DNA from: an uncultured Lachnospiraceae bacterium
GTDB taxonomy: Bacteria > Bacillota > Clostridia > Lachnospirales > Lachnospiraceae
Reading direction: 5' to 3'
Assembly (NCBI GenBank): GCA_945864145.1
Contig: CAMBAN010000005.1
Location: forward strand, 1-55,400
Length of the DNA: 55,400 nucleotides
In this document: positions 35,634-45,000 of the stretch, in pieces
How the letters are laid out: every line of letters begins with the position of its first letter
How positions within the stretch are numbered: position 1 is the first letter of the stretch
Notes under the pieces: generated by a model
Databases searched by the model: none
Told to the model about the DNA's origin: nothing
What the model saw: only the letters and a program-made list of their open reading frames with translations
Translations under genes and position numbers: made by a program

Positions 35634-36179
35634 ATGAGGGAGCAGTTTGAATACGAAGGCACTGTCACCGGCGAGTACAAAGAAGGAATGTACGCCATGT
35701 ACGATGGTAAAGAATATCCTGCTGTATATTTGGGAGTGGGCAGATTTATTCTTTATTCAGATAGTGCCAATGAACATTTTACTTTTCCAACAGGAGACGG
35801 ACGTTATTTGTTACAGACCGATTTGAGAGATGAGCTTTTGACTCGTGCCAATGAAGTCCGCATGATTGGAGTTGTAAAGGATTGTCATGAAAGTGTCATG
35901 ATAAGGGAGATTTACGAAGAAGGCGTTGTGATTTCTACTTACAACCCACGCCTCGCCTTTTCGCTCAAGCTTCAACCCGTTAAGGAGCTTGGTTTTACAG
36001 GCTTGGTAAAGAGAGAAATCCTGCTCGGTATGTATGAAGAGAGAGATTATCTTTGGAATCCAAGACTTGGTGTATATGCAACCTTTTGCCAGTCTGTTTC
36101 TACAAGCAGTGAACAGATTTGGTTTGCAGAAGGTGACCGCATGACACAGGTCTGTGTATTGGAAAATCCTGCACGTTAA
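35634..36179 (+). CDS. Cytoplasmic protein of unknown function
   Basis: 181 residues, no signal peptide or membrane segment. The sequence is mostly beta-type (FEYEGTVTGEYKEGMYAMYDGKEYP pattern abridged: YEGTVTG, YAMYDGKEYPA) and then EERDYLWNPRLGVYATFCQSV, with no known catalytic motif. ATG six bases after GGAGAG. It is a monocistronic unit with its own promoter, a long leader and a strong terminator. I do not recognise the family. Confidence 0.7.
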   Translation: MREQFEYEGTVTGEYKEGMYAMYDGKEYPAVYLGVGRFILYSDSANEHFTFPTGDGRYLLQTDLRDELLTRANEVRMIGVVKDCHESVMIREIYEEGVVISTYNPRLAFSLKLQPVKELGFTGLVKREILLGMYEERDYLWNPRLGVYATFCQSVSTSSEQIWFAEGDRMTQVCVLENPAR

Positions 36180-36185
36180 CAATGA

Positions 36186-36227
36186 GGCAGTGTATGTTGA
36201 ATGAAAATTCAAGATACGCTGCCTTTT
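36186..36227 (+). terminator. Terminator of the 35634 gene
   Basis: A 17-bp stem with one mismatch and one G-T pair (36186-36202 with 36207-36223), then TTTT. Confidence 0.85.
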
Positions 36228-36257
36228 CGTTTGCATATTTCAGTGAACTGTTGGAAT

Positions 36258-36884
36258 TTATTTGATTCTTGGCAGGTTCCACTTATAGTAGGCGGATAGA
36301 AAACGTATAAGGACAATGACGATTGCACCAAAAATCATAGCACCCTGCATTCCTAATGCATCTATGGTGTATACGCAAAGAATTGCTCCTGCAAGAGAAG
36401 CACAGGCATATACATGCTTTACAAAAATGTATGGTGTATTTCCTGCAAGCATATCCCTGAGAACGCCACCTCCCACACCTGTCAGCACACCTACAAAGAC
36501 AAGAAGAAAATTGCTAAAATGGTGAGAAGTCTGATAAGCAGTATTGATACCTACTACTGTAAAAATGCCAAGTCCTAACGAATCCATGACAAATATCATA
36601 AAATTAAAAAATTTCGTATTATAAATTAATTTCTGCATATATGCCAGCATAAAAATCACAATAGCCGTTGCAATCGCTACTGCTGCATATACCGGGTTTT
36701 GGAAGGTCTTAGGAGGAAAAGACCCAATCATCAAATCTCTGATAATTCCACCACCTACTGCCGTTGTCAGTCCTAAAAAAGAAATACCAAAGATATCCAT
36801 TTTCTTTTCAATGCCTATCATTGCCCCGGATACAGAAAATGCGATGGTACCTATGATTTCAATAATGAAGATAAATGTATCCAT
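36258..36884 (-). CDS. TRIC/UPF0126 family membrane channel
   Basis: 208 residues with about seven membrane helices. Two repeats carry the family glycine motifs, GGGIIRDLMIG and GGGVLRDMLAG, typical of UPF0126/YicG, related to trimeric intracellular cation channels. The start is MDTFIFIIEIIGTIAF at 36884, nine bases after AAGGGG; longer starts would overlap the upstream dehydrogenase stop. It probably conducts monovalent cations; what its bacterial role is, is not established. It is 34 bases downstream of the dehydrogenase gene. Confidence 0.88.
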   Translation of the reverse strand: MDTFIFIIEIIGTIAFSVSGAMIGIEKKMDIFGISFLGLTTAVGGGIIRDLMIGSFPPKTFQNPVYAAVAIATAIVIFMLAYMQKLIYNTKFFNFMIFVMDSLGLGIFTVVGINTAYQTSHHFSNFLLVFVGVLTGVGGGVLRDMLAGNTPYIFVKHVYACASLAGAILCVYTIDALGMQGAMIFGAIVIVLIRFLSAYYKWNLPRIK

Positions 36885-36918
36885 AGCAAAATACCCCTTT
36901 TCTTTTTGATTGTCTGTT

Positions 36919-37893
36919 CTATTCAAAATCAGCACGTTCTATTTTATGTAATAATGGCTTTCCTGTCAAGTATCTTTCCATATTTTTTATACAACTATCT
37001 ATAATGAACTCCTGTGTTACCGGACAGTGTCCAAAACTTGGACCGGCAATGTGCGGTGTGATATATGCTCTTTCACACTGCCATAAAGGATGCTCCTTCG
37101 GAAGTGGTTCCGGGTTTGTCACATCTAAAATTGCTGCACGCAAATGTCCTTTTTGTAAAACCTCTGCCAATTCATCAACCTCAAGAAGCGTACCTCTTCC
37201 CATATTTAAAAGTACAGCCTGAGGCTTCATGGAAAATAATCTCTCTTTTGTCAGTAAATGTCTGGTGTTAGGCTTATTGGGAAGGCTTGCTGCCACAATA
37301 TCTGCCTTTGGAAGCTCTTTATCGATTTCCTCTAACGTATACATTTCATCAACCCCCTGCGGTTTGATTGTTGCCTTTCTTCTAAGACCTACTGTTTCCA
37401 TGCCAAAAGCCTTACATTTTAAGGCAAGAGAAGCCCCAATATCTCCCGTTCCCAATAAAAGCACTCTTTTCCCATAAAGACATTCTTCAGCACCTGCATC
37501 CTGCCATAATTCTTGTTTTTGCTGCTCTCTATAGGTATCAAAATGGCGATATACCTGTAAAATAGCACCAATGGCATATTCTGACATAATCATGCCAAAC
37601 GCACCGCTCATATTCGTCAGTTCAATATGCCCCGGAAATGGTCTTTCCTGTTTCATGGTATATTTATCAGTCCCAGCCCAGGTCATTTGTATCCATTGTA
37701 AATTTGGATTTTCGTAAATGACATCCATATCAGGTTCGCCAAAAATGATATCTGCACTTATAAGCAGCTTCCTTTTTTCTGTTTCTGAACCAAAATGCGT
37801 TAGAAAAAAGAGTTCTGCTCCATATTTTTTACAAGCCTCTGCCAATTTATGCTCCTGCACTTTGGTACAGGAAAAAGTAACTGCTATTTTCAT
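36919..37893 (-). CDS. D-2-hydroxyacid dehydrogenase
   Basis: NAD-dependent oxidoreductase of 324 residues. The Rossmann motif is LLLGTGDIGASLA. The catalytic residues are visible: Arg in NMGRGTLLE, Glu in NPEPLP, and His in YITPHIAG. The N-terminal domain (ADIIFGEPDMDVIY) is the substrate half. The exact acid is unknown. The start ATG is far from its AGGAG (15 bases), but an in-frame stop lies just upstream, so it is the first possible start. Confidence 0.9.
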   Translation of the reverse strand: MKIAVTFSCTKVQEHKLAEACKKYGAELFFLTHFGSETEKRKLLISADIIFGEPDMDVIYENPNLQWIQMTWAGTDKYTMKQERPFPGHIELTNMSGAFGMIMSEYAIGAILQVYRHFDTYREQQKQELWQDAGAEECLYGKRVLLLGTGDIGASLALKCKAFGMETVGLRRKATIKPQGVDEMYTLEEIDKELPKADIVAASLPNKPNTRHLLTKERLFSMKPQAVLLNMGRGTLLEVDELAEVLQKGHLRAAILDVTNPEPLPKEHPLWQCERAYITPHIAGPSFGHCPVTQEFIIDSCIKNMERYLTGKPLLHKIERADFE

Positions 37894-37924
37894 GATTATA
37901 TCTCAATACTCCTGTTATCATACT

Positions 37925-37953
37925 AAAAGGGAAGGTTTACACCTTCCCTTTTT
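37925..37953 (-). terminator. Terminator of htpG
   Basis: AAAAGGGAAGGT (37925-37936) pairs with ACCTTCCCTTTT (37941-37952). The loop is TTAC. It lies 19 bases past the htpG stop on the minus strand and is symmetric, so it can act in both directions. Confidence 0.75.
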
Positions 37954-37971
37954 ATGATAATTCCATCTATA

Positions 37972-40080
37972 CTATTGTGCAAGTAAAAGCATGATTTTAT
38001 TGCTTCTGTTAATGAATTTTGTCATTGCATCCGGCTGTAATGGAGCCTGCTGTAATAAAGCAAGGTCATATAACTGCTCGCAGATAAGAGAAACGTTTTC
38101 TCCATCCTGATGCTCTAAGACATATTCTACAAGCTTATTGTTTGCATTTAAGACAAGTGTCTCTCCTTCTTTGCCCATCATACCCATATCCATGCCAGGC
38201 ATTGCATACATCTTCATCATGTCCTGCATTCTGCGACTTTCCTCGGATACTGTAATCATAGAAGAAATGTCTTTATTTTTTAATTTTTCAACCTTAACGG
38301 TAATCTTGTCATTCTTAATGGCTTTCTTGAATAAAGCAGTTACTTCTTCACTCTTCTTTGCAAGCTCCTCTTCTACCTTTTTAGAGTTCTTTGTCTTAAA
38401 GGTGTCTGTCAGATCTGCATCGATACGTGCAAACTTAATACCTTGATTTTTAGCCTCTAACTGTGAAATAAATGGCTGGTCAATCTTATCCGGCAATACA
38501 ACAGCATCCATCTTTGCTTTTTTGAACATATTTACATACTGGCTCTGTTGTACCATATCTGTTACGTAGTAAATAATCTTTTCCTTCGTTTCTTCGTCTT
38601 CAGTTGGAATCTCTACCTGTTCCTCATCCTCAGACACAACTTCAGCTTCGACCTTTTCTCCTGTCTCTGCATCTGTTGCAGAAGCACCCGCCTCAGCCTC
38701 ATCAGGGTCTACTTTCTTTACCTCTAAGCACTCCGGTAATGTCTCATACTGTCCATCCAAGTTCTTAAAGAGGATATAATCTGTCATCTTTTCACAGAAT
38801 TTGTTATCCTTCAAGCAACCAAATTTGATAAATGGAGAAATGTCATCCCAGTATTTTTCGTATGTTTCCTTATCTGTTTTGCACATACCGGAAAGCTTAT
38901 CAGCAACTTTCTTTGTAATATATTCACTGATTTTTGTGACAAATCCGTCATTTTGTAATGCACTTCTTGATACATTTAATGGTAAATCAGGACAGTCGAT
39001 AACACCCTTTAATAATAAGAGGAATTCCGGAATCACTTCCTTAATATTATCTGCAATGAATACCTGATTATTGTACAGCTTTATGGTTCCTTCAATAGAT
39101 TCATATTCCATATTAATCTTAGGGAAATAAAGAATACCCTTCATATTAAATGGATAATCCATATTCAAATGAATCCAGAATAATGGCTCCTTATAGTCCT
39201 GGAATACCTTGCGGTAGAAATCAAGATACTCTTCCTTTGTACACTCATTTGGATGCTTTGTCCAAAGTGGGTGAGTGTCATTTAATGGAACCGGTCTCTT
39301 TTTGATTTTTAACTTTGTAACCTTTTCCTTTTTACCCTCTACCTCTTTACCATCCTCGTATACAGGCTTTTCTTCTTCCAGAGTTTCCACTACTACATCA
39401 TCATCCCTCTTTTCCTCAGGACTGATAGTTTCAAACTCTTCAGGGGCATTTGCCTTTTCTAAGTAAATTTCATATGGCATGAAAGAACAATACTTCTTAA
39501 TCACTTCTCTTGCCTTGTATTCATTACAGAACTCTAAGCAATCCTCGTTCATAAATAAGGTGATTTCTGTACCGACAGTTTTTTTGTCGCCATCCTTCAT
39601 GTCAAATTCTGTACCGCCATCACATTCCCAATGAACAGGTGTAGAACCTTCTTTATAGGATAAGGTATCAATATGTACCTCATCGGCTACCATGAATGCA
39701 GAGTAGAAACCAAGTCCGAAATGACCGATAATCTGATCATCATTTGTCTTATCCTTATACTTTTCAATAAAATCAGTAGCTCCTGAAAAGGCAATCTGGT
39801 TGATATACTCTTCTACTTCTTCTGCTGTCATACCAAGACCGGTATCAATAAACTTTAAAGTTTTTTCCTCTGGATTTACAATAACATGAATGTCCTTTTT
39901 CACATCTGCCGGGAAGGAATATTCTCCCATCATCTCTAACTTCTTTAACTTTGTGATTGCATCACATCCGTTGGAAATCAATTCTCTATAAAAAATATCA
40001 TGGTCTGAATATAACCATTTCTTTATAATAGGGAATATGTTATCACTATTGATTGATAAACTACCATGCTTCTGTGCCAT
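37972..40080 (-). CDS. htpG: Molecular chaperone HtpG (Hsp90)
   Basis: Dimeric ATP-dependent chaperone. The GHKL ATP site is intact: ELISNGCDAITKL, DTGLGM, and GHFGLGFYSAFMV. With the start at MAQKHGSLSINS it is 702 residues, longer than the ~625 of E. coli, because of acid-rich inserts at about 240-260 and 460-500. I prefer the ATG at 40080; one at 40092 is only one base after AAAGGA. It has a CIRCE element and its own promoter, so HrcA should repress it; that would class it with groES/groEL rather than the Bacillus class III arrangement. Confidence 0.95.
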   Translation of the reverse strand: MAQKHGSLSINSDNIFPIIKKWLYSDHDIFYRELISNGCDAITKLKKLEMMGEYSFPADVKKDIHVIVNPEEKTLKFIDTGLGMTAEEVEEYINQIAFSGATDFIEKYKDKTNDDQIIGHFGLGFYSAFMVADEVHIDTLSYKEGSTPVHWECDGGTEFDMKDGDKKTVGTEITLFMNEDCLEFCNEYKAREVIKKYCSFMPYEIYLEKANAPEEFETISPEEKRDDDVVVETLEEEKPVYEDGKEVEGKKEKVTKLKIKKRPVPLNDTHPLWTKHPNECTKEEYLDFYRKVFQDYKEPLFWIHLNMDYPFNMKGILYFPKINMEYESIEGTIKLYNNQVFIADNIKEVIPEFLLLLKGVIDCPDLPLNVSRSALQNDGFVTKISEYITKKVADKLSGMCKTDKETYEKYWDDISPFIKFGCLKDNKFCEKMTDYILFKNLDGQYETLPECLEVKKVDPDEAEAGASATDAETGEKVEAEVVSEDEEQVEIPTEDEETKEKIIYYVTDMVQQSQYVNMFKKAKMDAVVLPDKIDQPFISQLEAKNQGIKFARIDADLTDTFKTKNSKKVEEELAKKSEEVTALFKKAIKNDKITVKVEKLKNKDISSMITVSEESRRMQDMMKMYAMPGMDMGMMGKEGETLVLNANNKLVEYVLEHQDGENVSLICEQLYDLALLQQAPLQPDAMTKFINRSNKIMLLLAQ

Positions 40081-40131
40081 TTTTGTCAACATTCCTTTCT
40101 TTCATTCTTATCTGAACTTTTTCTGTAGATT

Positions 40132-40160
40132 AGTGTAAGCCCGTGAAAATAAAAAGTCAA
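40132..40160 (-). promoter_or_regulatory. htpG promoter
   Basis: TTGACT (40155-40160), 17 bases, TACACT (40132-40137) on the minus strand. Confidence 0.7.
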
Positions 40161-40167
40161 TAGAAAA

Positions 40168-40194
40168 TTAGCACTCAATTGCATTGAGTGCTAA
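40168..40194. promoter_or_regulatory. CIRCE element (HrcA operator)
   Basis: A perfect TTAGCACTC - 9 bases - GAGTGCTAA inverted repeat. It sits just upstream of the htpG -35 box, between the PrsA-like gene and htpG. HrcA binding would repress htpG at normal temperature. Confidence 0.95.
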
Positions 40195-40228
40195 TAATTA
40201 ATATTTTGTTTAGATTTTCTTTATAAAT

Positions 40229-41290
40229 TTATCTTTCTGTATACATCTGCGTATACAAGTCAAAAAAGCTACTGGTGGTGATTTTGGGTTCTGAAATGAA
40301 AGTAACTGTGTCCCATAGCTTTTCATTTAAGGTCTTTGTCAATCCGGTAATAAATGTGGAATATTCCTCATTAAACACTTCTTTTCGCTTTTCCTCTACG
40401 ATTTTCAGCTTATTTCTATCTGTCTCATCGCGGTCAAAGGTACTGATACATTTCAAAATTGCATAGCCATCACTGGTCGTAATAATGTGACTGACCTCAT
40501 CTGTTGCCAAATCAAAAGCTGCTTTTTCAAAGGCTTCCTCATAAGTTCCCTTGCCAAAAGATAAAATATGTTCTTCACTGTCACTATACTCTGTAATCAA
40601 AGCGTCAAAGTTTTCTCCGTCTTTTGCTCTTTGCAGAGCTTCCTTAGCCTTTTCATATGTTTCCTGCTTAGATTGTTCGGAAAACTCCTGTTTATCCCCC
40701 TTTTCATCTAAATGATAGGTTTTAAAAAAGATACAGGCTACTTTTATGGTTCTTGCTTCATCATCACTTATCTCCGGATTGATATCTGCAATCAGATAAT
40801 CATAAATCTTATCTGCCAAAGCCTTCTCCTGATACATGCGATAAATCAAATCCTCTGTTACCGAAAGTGCCTCAATTTCTTCTGCTGTCAAAGAAGCATA
40901 GTAGGTCTGTGCAATCCCCTGCAAGCATGAAAGCTCCTCTTCGTTCAGAGAAATACCCTCTTTTTCTGCCATCAGATTCATTGCCTTGATACGCGCAATA
41001 TTTGCAATAACACGTTCCTTTAATTGGCTTTGCAAATCTTTGCCTTCTTTCGTGGCCTCCCATATTTCCTCACCGAATACCTCTTCATATTCATTTTTGG
41101 TATTCATTAAATACACCATAATTTCCGGTAACGTACAAGACATTTTCTCGATTCGGAAAATTTCATCCTTCTCAAACCCTGTCGTCAATACGATTTTGGT
41201 GCTCTTTTCTCCCTGCTTTTCTATTCCGCAACCGCTCAGTGTCAGACAAAGCATGACAACCACCAATATATGACTCATTATCTTCTTCAT
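40229..41290 (-). CDS. PrsA/SurA-like peptidyl-prolyl isomerase lipoprotein
   Basis: 353 residues. A signal peptide ends in lipobox LSGC (Cys21). The next part is a SurA N-terminal-like helical region (LKERVIANIARIKAMNLMAEKEG), then a parvulin-like core (VACIFFKTYHLD, EYSDSEEHILSFGKGTYEEAFEKAAFDLATDEVSHIITTSDGYAILKC; only its parts cited). It should fold secreted proteins at the outer face of the membrane. The rotamase core is not a strong match, so it may act as a chaperone only. It lies upstream of CIRCE-htpG, in the same direction. Confidence 0.82.
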   Translation of the reverse strand: MKKIMSHILVVVMLCLTLSGCGIEKQGEKSTKIVLTTGFEKDEIFRIEKMSCTLPEIMVYLMNTKNEYEEVFGEEIWEATKEGKDLQSQLKERVIANIARIKAMNLMAEKEGISLNEEELSCLQGIAQTYYASLTAEEIEALSVTEDLIYRMYQEKALADKIYDYLIADINPEISDDEARTIKVACIFFKTYHLDEKGDKQEFSEQSKQETYEKAKEALQRAKDGENFDALITEYSDSEEHILSFGKGTYEEAFEKAAFDLATDEVSHIITTSDGYAILKCISTFDRDETDRNKLKIVEEKRKEVFNEEYSTFITGLTKTLNEKLWDTVTFISEPKITTSSFFDLYTQMYTER

Positions 41291-41458
41291 TCTTAAATCC
41301 CTCTATCTGCTTTAGTAGATTTACATATCCATATTTTCACTCCACAACATGTACTTTATGTCGTCACAGCCTTCATTATGCACAAAAAATTATATTTCTG
41401 CAATACCCTGTTTATGCAGTTTTTAATTGTTTGATTTTTCACATATTTATTTTGAAAT

Positions 41459-41501
41459 ATTCTAATTATATATAGAATTTACTGATTATTTTTGCTATAA
41501 T
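41459..41501 (+). promoter_or_regulatory. Extended -10 promoter with an inverted repeat
   Basis: TGCTATAAT (41493-41501) is an extended -10 with no good -35. An inverted repeat ATTCTA (41459-41464) / TAGAAT (41473-41478) occupies the -35 region. It probably drives the MBOAT-SGNH pair and may be controlled by a protein at the repeat. Confidence 0.5.
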
Positions 41502-41552
41502 AAGAGACATGACGGGGAACATATTATGTAAATGTAGGGGGCGGCGTATCAT

Positions 41553-42980
41553 ATGGTCTTTAGCAGTTTATCTTTTCTTTTTCTGTTTCTACCGATTTTT
41601 CTCATATGCTACTATCTCATCAAGGATGAATACAAAAATGGACTGCTTTTTTTGGGTAGTCTGCTTTTCTATGGCTTAGGAGAACCCTCGTTTCTTTTAC
41701 TCATGCTTACTACGATTGTACTGAATTTCTTTTTTGGTCTTATCATAGAAAAATGTCAGGAAAAACCCTTTTGGAAAGGTACTGTATTTATCACTGCTTT
41801 ACTGATAGATTTCGGGACTCTTTTCTTCTTCAAATATACAAATTTTTTCTTAGAAAATATCAATGCACTCTTACGGCTGCAGCATAGCTCTCATACCTTT
41901 ACACTTTTAGAGCTCACACTACCGCTTGGTATCAGCTTTTATACCTTTCAGATTGTTTCTTACATCATTGATGTTTATAAAGGAAGCATCGCAGCGGAAC
42001 ACTCTCTGATTGATTTAGGAGCCTATATTGCCATGTTTCCACAGTTGATTGCAGGTCCTATTGTTATGTATTCAGATATTCATGCGGCTTTGAAAAAAAG
42101 AACCGTTGGCATAGAAAATTTGGATGAAGGTCTGAAAACATTTATCCTTGGACTTGGCTACAAGGTTATTCTTGCCAATCGAATCGGGCTTTTATGGAAT
42201 GAGGTATGTACCATTGGTTACGTCAGTATCTCTACACCACTTGCCTGGCTTGGTGCATTGAGTTATGCACTTCAGCTCTATTTTGACTTTTGCGGCTATT
42301 CACTTATGGCAATCGGTCTTGGAAAAATGCTAGGCTTTACTATGCCTGAAAATTTCCGTAACCCTTACATGGCACGTTCTGTCACAGAATTTTGGCGTAA
42401 ATGGCACATGACTCTTGGTACCTGGTTTCGCACCTATGTCTACATTCCACTGGGTGGAAACCGCAAAGGTAAAGTCCGTATGTTCTTCAATCTTTTTGTT
42501 GTCTGGTTTTTGGTTGGTCTATGGCACGGTGCCTCCTGGAATTTTATTTTGTGGGGACTGTTCATTTTTATCATGCAGATGATAGAAAAAGGATTTTTAT
42601 TAAAATGGTTAGAAAAAGATGCACTGCCGGCAAAGCTTTTATCCCACTTGTACATGATTTTTTATATTCTTGTCAGTTGGATTTTGTTTGCTGTCAGCGA
42701 TTTCAGCGAGCTTGGCATTTATTTATCCCGTATGTTTGGTTTGACAGATAGCGCTTCCATTAACAGCCTTGATTTTCTGCCGTTGCTTTCTGACTATGGT
42801 CCCTTGCTTGCCCTTGGTATTTTTTGCAGTACTGATTTTCCTAAGAGAATATATCAAAAGCTTTCTGAGAAAATATCGACTTTTGGTATTTCACTTGGTA
42901 TTTATTTAGGTATTTTCTGGTATGCTGTATACTTTTTATCTATCGGTATCAGTAATCCATTTTTATATTTTCGTTTCTAA
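41553..42980 (+). CDS. MBOAT-family O-acyltransferase (second copy)
   Basis: 475 residues with about ten membrane segments. Signatures: MVFSSLSFLFLFLPIFLIC at the start, PQLIAGPIVMY, FWRKWHMTLGTWFRTYVYIPLGG, and GLWHGASWNFILWG with the presumed catalytic His. It resembles the MBOAT at 13766-15175 in outline but differs through most of the sequence, so it is a separate system. Upstream of it is a 262-base non-coding stretch with an extended -10 promoter. Its partner, 29 bases downstream, is an SGNH hydrolase-like protein rather than a DHHW protein. Confidence 0.92.
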   Translation: MVFSSLSFLFLFLPIFLICYYLIKDEYKNGLLFLGSLLFYGLGEPSFLLLMLTTIVLNFFFGLIIEKCQEKPFWKGTVFITALLIDFGTLFFFKYTNFFLENINALLRLQHSSHTFTLLELTLPLGISFYTFQIVSYIIDVYKGSIAAEHSLIDLGAYIAMFPQLIAGPIVMYSDIHAALKKRTVGIENLDEGLKTFILGLGYKVILANRIGLLWNEVCTIGYVSISTPLAWLGALSYALQLYFDFCGYSLMAIGLGKMLGFTMPENFRNPYMARSVTEFWRKWHMTLGTWFRTYVYIPLGGNRKGKVRMFFNLFVVWFLVGLWHGASWNFILWGLFIFIMQMIEKGFLLKWLEKDALPAKLLSHLYMIFYILVSWILFAVSDFSELGIYLSRMFGLTDSASINSLDFLPLLSDYGPLLALGIFCSTDFPKRIYQKLSEKISTFGISLGIYLGIFWYAVYFLSIGISNPFLYFRF

Positions 42981-43009
42981 CTTTAAAACAGAAAGGCATG
43001 TGTAACCTT

Positions 43010-44113
43010 ATGAAGGACAAAAAATCTTATTTTTTAACCGGAGGACTTCTCCTTTCTACTGCATTATTTTCTTTAGCAGGTATTTTGCAGGAAAACTACA
43101 CTTTCCCGACTTTTTACAGTGAAAATGCCTCTTTAGAAAACTGTCTTCCTTTTGTCAGTGTTTGTGAAAACATCCATGCGGATGAACTGTCCTTTCTTTC
43201 TTTTTCTACAAAAGAAAATGTGTCCGACAGAGATTTTACAGAAGAAATTGCGGCTTTTTCTCCCAGTAACATTACTCAGGAAGCTACTCCTCTTTCTTAT
43301 TCTGTACCCAAAGTATTTACTCCCTCTGCCTGCAAGACTTTAAAACAAACACTGATTGCCAAAGCATCCTTCCTGGAGCAATTAGGCATAAAGGATGCCT
43401 GTTCCTTTGTCAATCAGGGGCTCCCGGGTTTCTCAAATATGACAGAAATGTCAATTTCTGACTTAGGTGTTACAAAAGAAGATTTGATAGTATATCAAAG
43501 CAGTCGAATAGAACCAGTCACCTATGAATTTACAACCGTAGATGATTCCTATTTTGCAGATGCAGTATTTATTGGAGATTCCAGAACAGTAGGCATTGAG
43601 AATTATTCCGGCATCGAAAATGCTACTTTTCTGTGTAAAACATCTCTGACAATTTATGATTATGATAAAAATAAAATTACCTATGAAGGGAAAAAGACTT
43701 CTATTCGCGATGTGCTTTGCAAAAAGCAATTCAAAAAGATTTATTTAATGTTAGGCATCAATGAATGCAGTTATGATACCCTGGAAAGTTATAGGGAAAA
43801 GTATACCGCCGTAGTCACTGACATTCTTTCCCTCCAGCCGGAAGCCTTCCTCTTTCTGGAAGGAAATTTGAGTATAACGCAAAAAAAATCTGACGAGAGC
43901 CCCAAACTCAACAATACCAATCTTTTTCTTCGGAATGCTGCGATTGAAGCGCTCGCCAATCAAAAAAATATTTTCTATATTGATATCAATGAAAGCACAC
44001 TTTGTGAGGATGGTGTACTCATTAGCGATTATACGTGGGATCAAGTACACATCAAGGCTGAATACTATCCTGTATGGAAAGACTTTCTCCTGATGCATGG
44101 AATCGTAGGTTAA
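43010..44113 (+). CDS. Membrane-anchored SGNH/GDSL hydrolase-like protein
   Basis: 367 residues. One N-terminal membrane helix (SYFLTGGLLLSTALFSLAG) anchors a long linker and then an SGNH domain in the second half: FIGDSRTVG carries the nucleophile Ser, LMLGINECSY the Gly/Asn region, and DYTWDQVHIK the Asp and His. It probably receives the acyl group from the MBOAT and passes it to an extracellular glycan or removes it. The frame opens at 42998, but the ATG at 43010 (MKDKKS) has better spacing from AAAGG. Its stop overlaps the stop of the convergent FHA gene. Confidence 0.82.
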   Translation: MKDKKSYFLTGGLLLSTALFSLAGILQENYTFPTFYSENASLENCLPFVSVCENIHADELSFLSFSTKENVSDRDFTEEIAAFSPSNITQEATPLSYSVPKVFTPSACKTLKQTLIAKASFLEQLGIKDACSFVNQGLPGFSNMTEMSISDLGVTKEDLIVYQSSRIEPVTYEFTTVDDSYFADAVFIGDSRTVGIENYSGIENATFLCKTSLTIYDYDKNKITYEGKKTSIRDVLCKKQFKKIYLMLGINECSYDTLESYREKYTAVVTDILSLQPEAFLFLEGNLSITQKKSDESPKLNNTNLFLRNAAIEALANQKNIFYIDINESTLCEDGVLISDYTWDQVHIKAEYYPVWKDFLLMHGIVG

Positions 44114-45000
44114 AATATGTGTACTCTGAAATCCACATCAGCCAAAGACAAAATGTCTTTATCCCGTAACTCCATCAATTCATAAGGGGGAATATATTCT
44201 CCATTGACAAAGGTATGGTTCATACTGCCTAAGTCCTGTACAAAAAACTGTTGACTCTGTTTCATCAGCTTACAATGTACACGACTGATTGCATCTGATA
44301 AGGCTATGACACCATCTACCGCTCCTTCCATTTTTCCGAGGATATATTCTTCCTTATTCATGGTGTATTCAACAACACCTTCTCTTCCGCTGTAATGAAG
44401 CTGTAGGGTTCTTTCTTTTGTTTTTTCCGTATGTGGAACAAGCAATCCGGATTTTCCATCTCCCAGGGCTTCTATTGCCTCCATTGTCTCATCAAAATTT
44501 TCCCCTGTTTCCAGATAAGCTACAATTTTTTCCATTACTTCATTCGCTTCCTCTTGCGGTAAATAGAAGGTGATATGTGCAATGGTATCTAAAAATCTGC
44601 GTTCCCAATTCAGTCCGTCTGCATAGCTTACTCTGCCACATACAGGAAGCATGATAAAGACTGGTCTTCTTTCCGTTTCGTCATAATAGACATGTTCAAA
44701 TTTACTCCAGATACAGTTTCTCTTTAAAAAGCCATTCTCTTCTATCTGCGTGGTCATAAATACACAGATATACAAAACATCTATAAGCTCCTCTTTAGAA
44801 AGCTTTGGTAAGATTTCTCCTAGTGGTACAACATTTTCTGTGGAAAAGATCATGCGCTCATATCCGTTAATCACACTTCTTTTCATAGGTAGTTTGTTTG
44901 CAAGCTTAGCTTGTTCAAGCAAAAAATATCCCATCTCAAAGTAAGCATCTCCTTCTTGAAAAGAGACAACCAATCTGTTTTCTTTTTCTTTAATCTGCAT
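44110..45000 (-). CDS. FHA-domain protein with DUF6382-like N-terminus
   Basis: 296 residues. The C-terminal ~80 residues form a forkhead-associated phosphothreonine-binding domain (YILGKMEGAVDGVIAL, then ISRVHCKLM and VQDLGSMNHTFVNG, with the Arg, Ser/His and Asn residues in place). The N-terminal part (VSFQEGDAYFEMGYFLLEQ) resembles DUF6382, which in clostridia is often near Tad pilus genes; no such genes are here. It starts 11 bases inside the upstream gene, so the two are coupled. Its kinase partner is not in the window. Confidence 0.85.
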   Translation of the reverse strand: MQIKEKENRLVVSFQEGDAYFEMGYFLLEQAKLANKLPMKRSVINGYERMIFSTENVVPLGEILPKLSKEELIDVLYICVFMTTQIEENGFLKRNCIWSKFEHVYYDETERRPVFIMLPVCGRVSYADGLNWERRFLDTIAHITFYLPQEEANEVMEKIVAYLETGENFDETMEAIEALGDGKSGLLVPHTEKTKERTLQLHYSGREGVVEYTMNKEEYILGKMEGAVDGVIALSDAISRVHCKLMKQSQQFFVQDLGSMNHTFVNGEYIPPYELMELRDKDILSLADVDFRVHIF

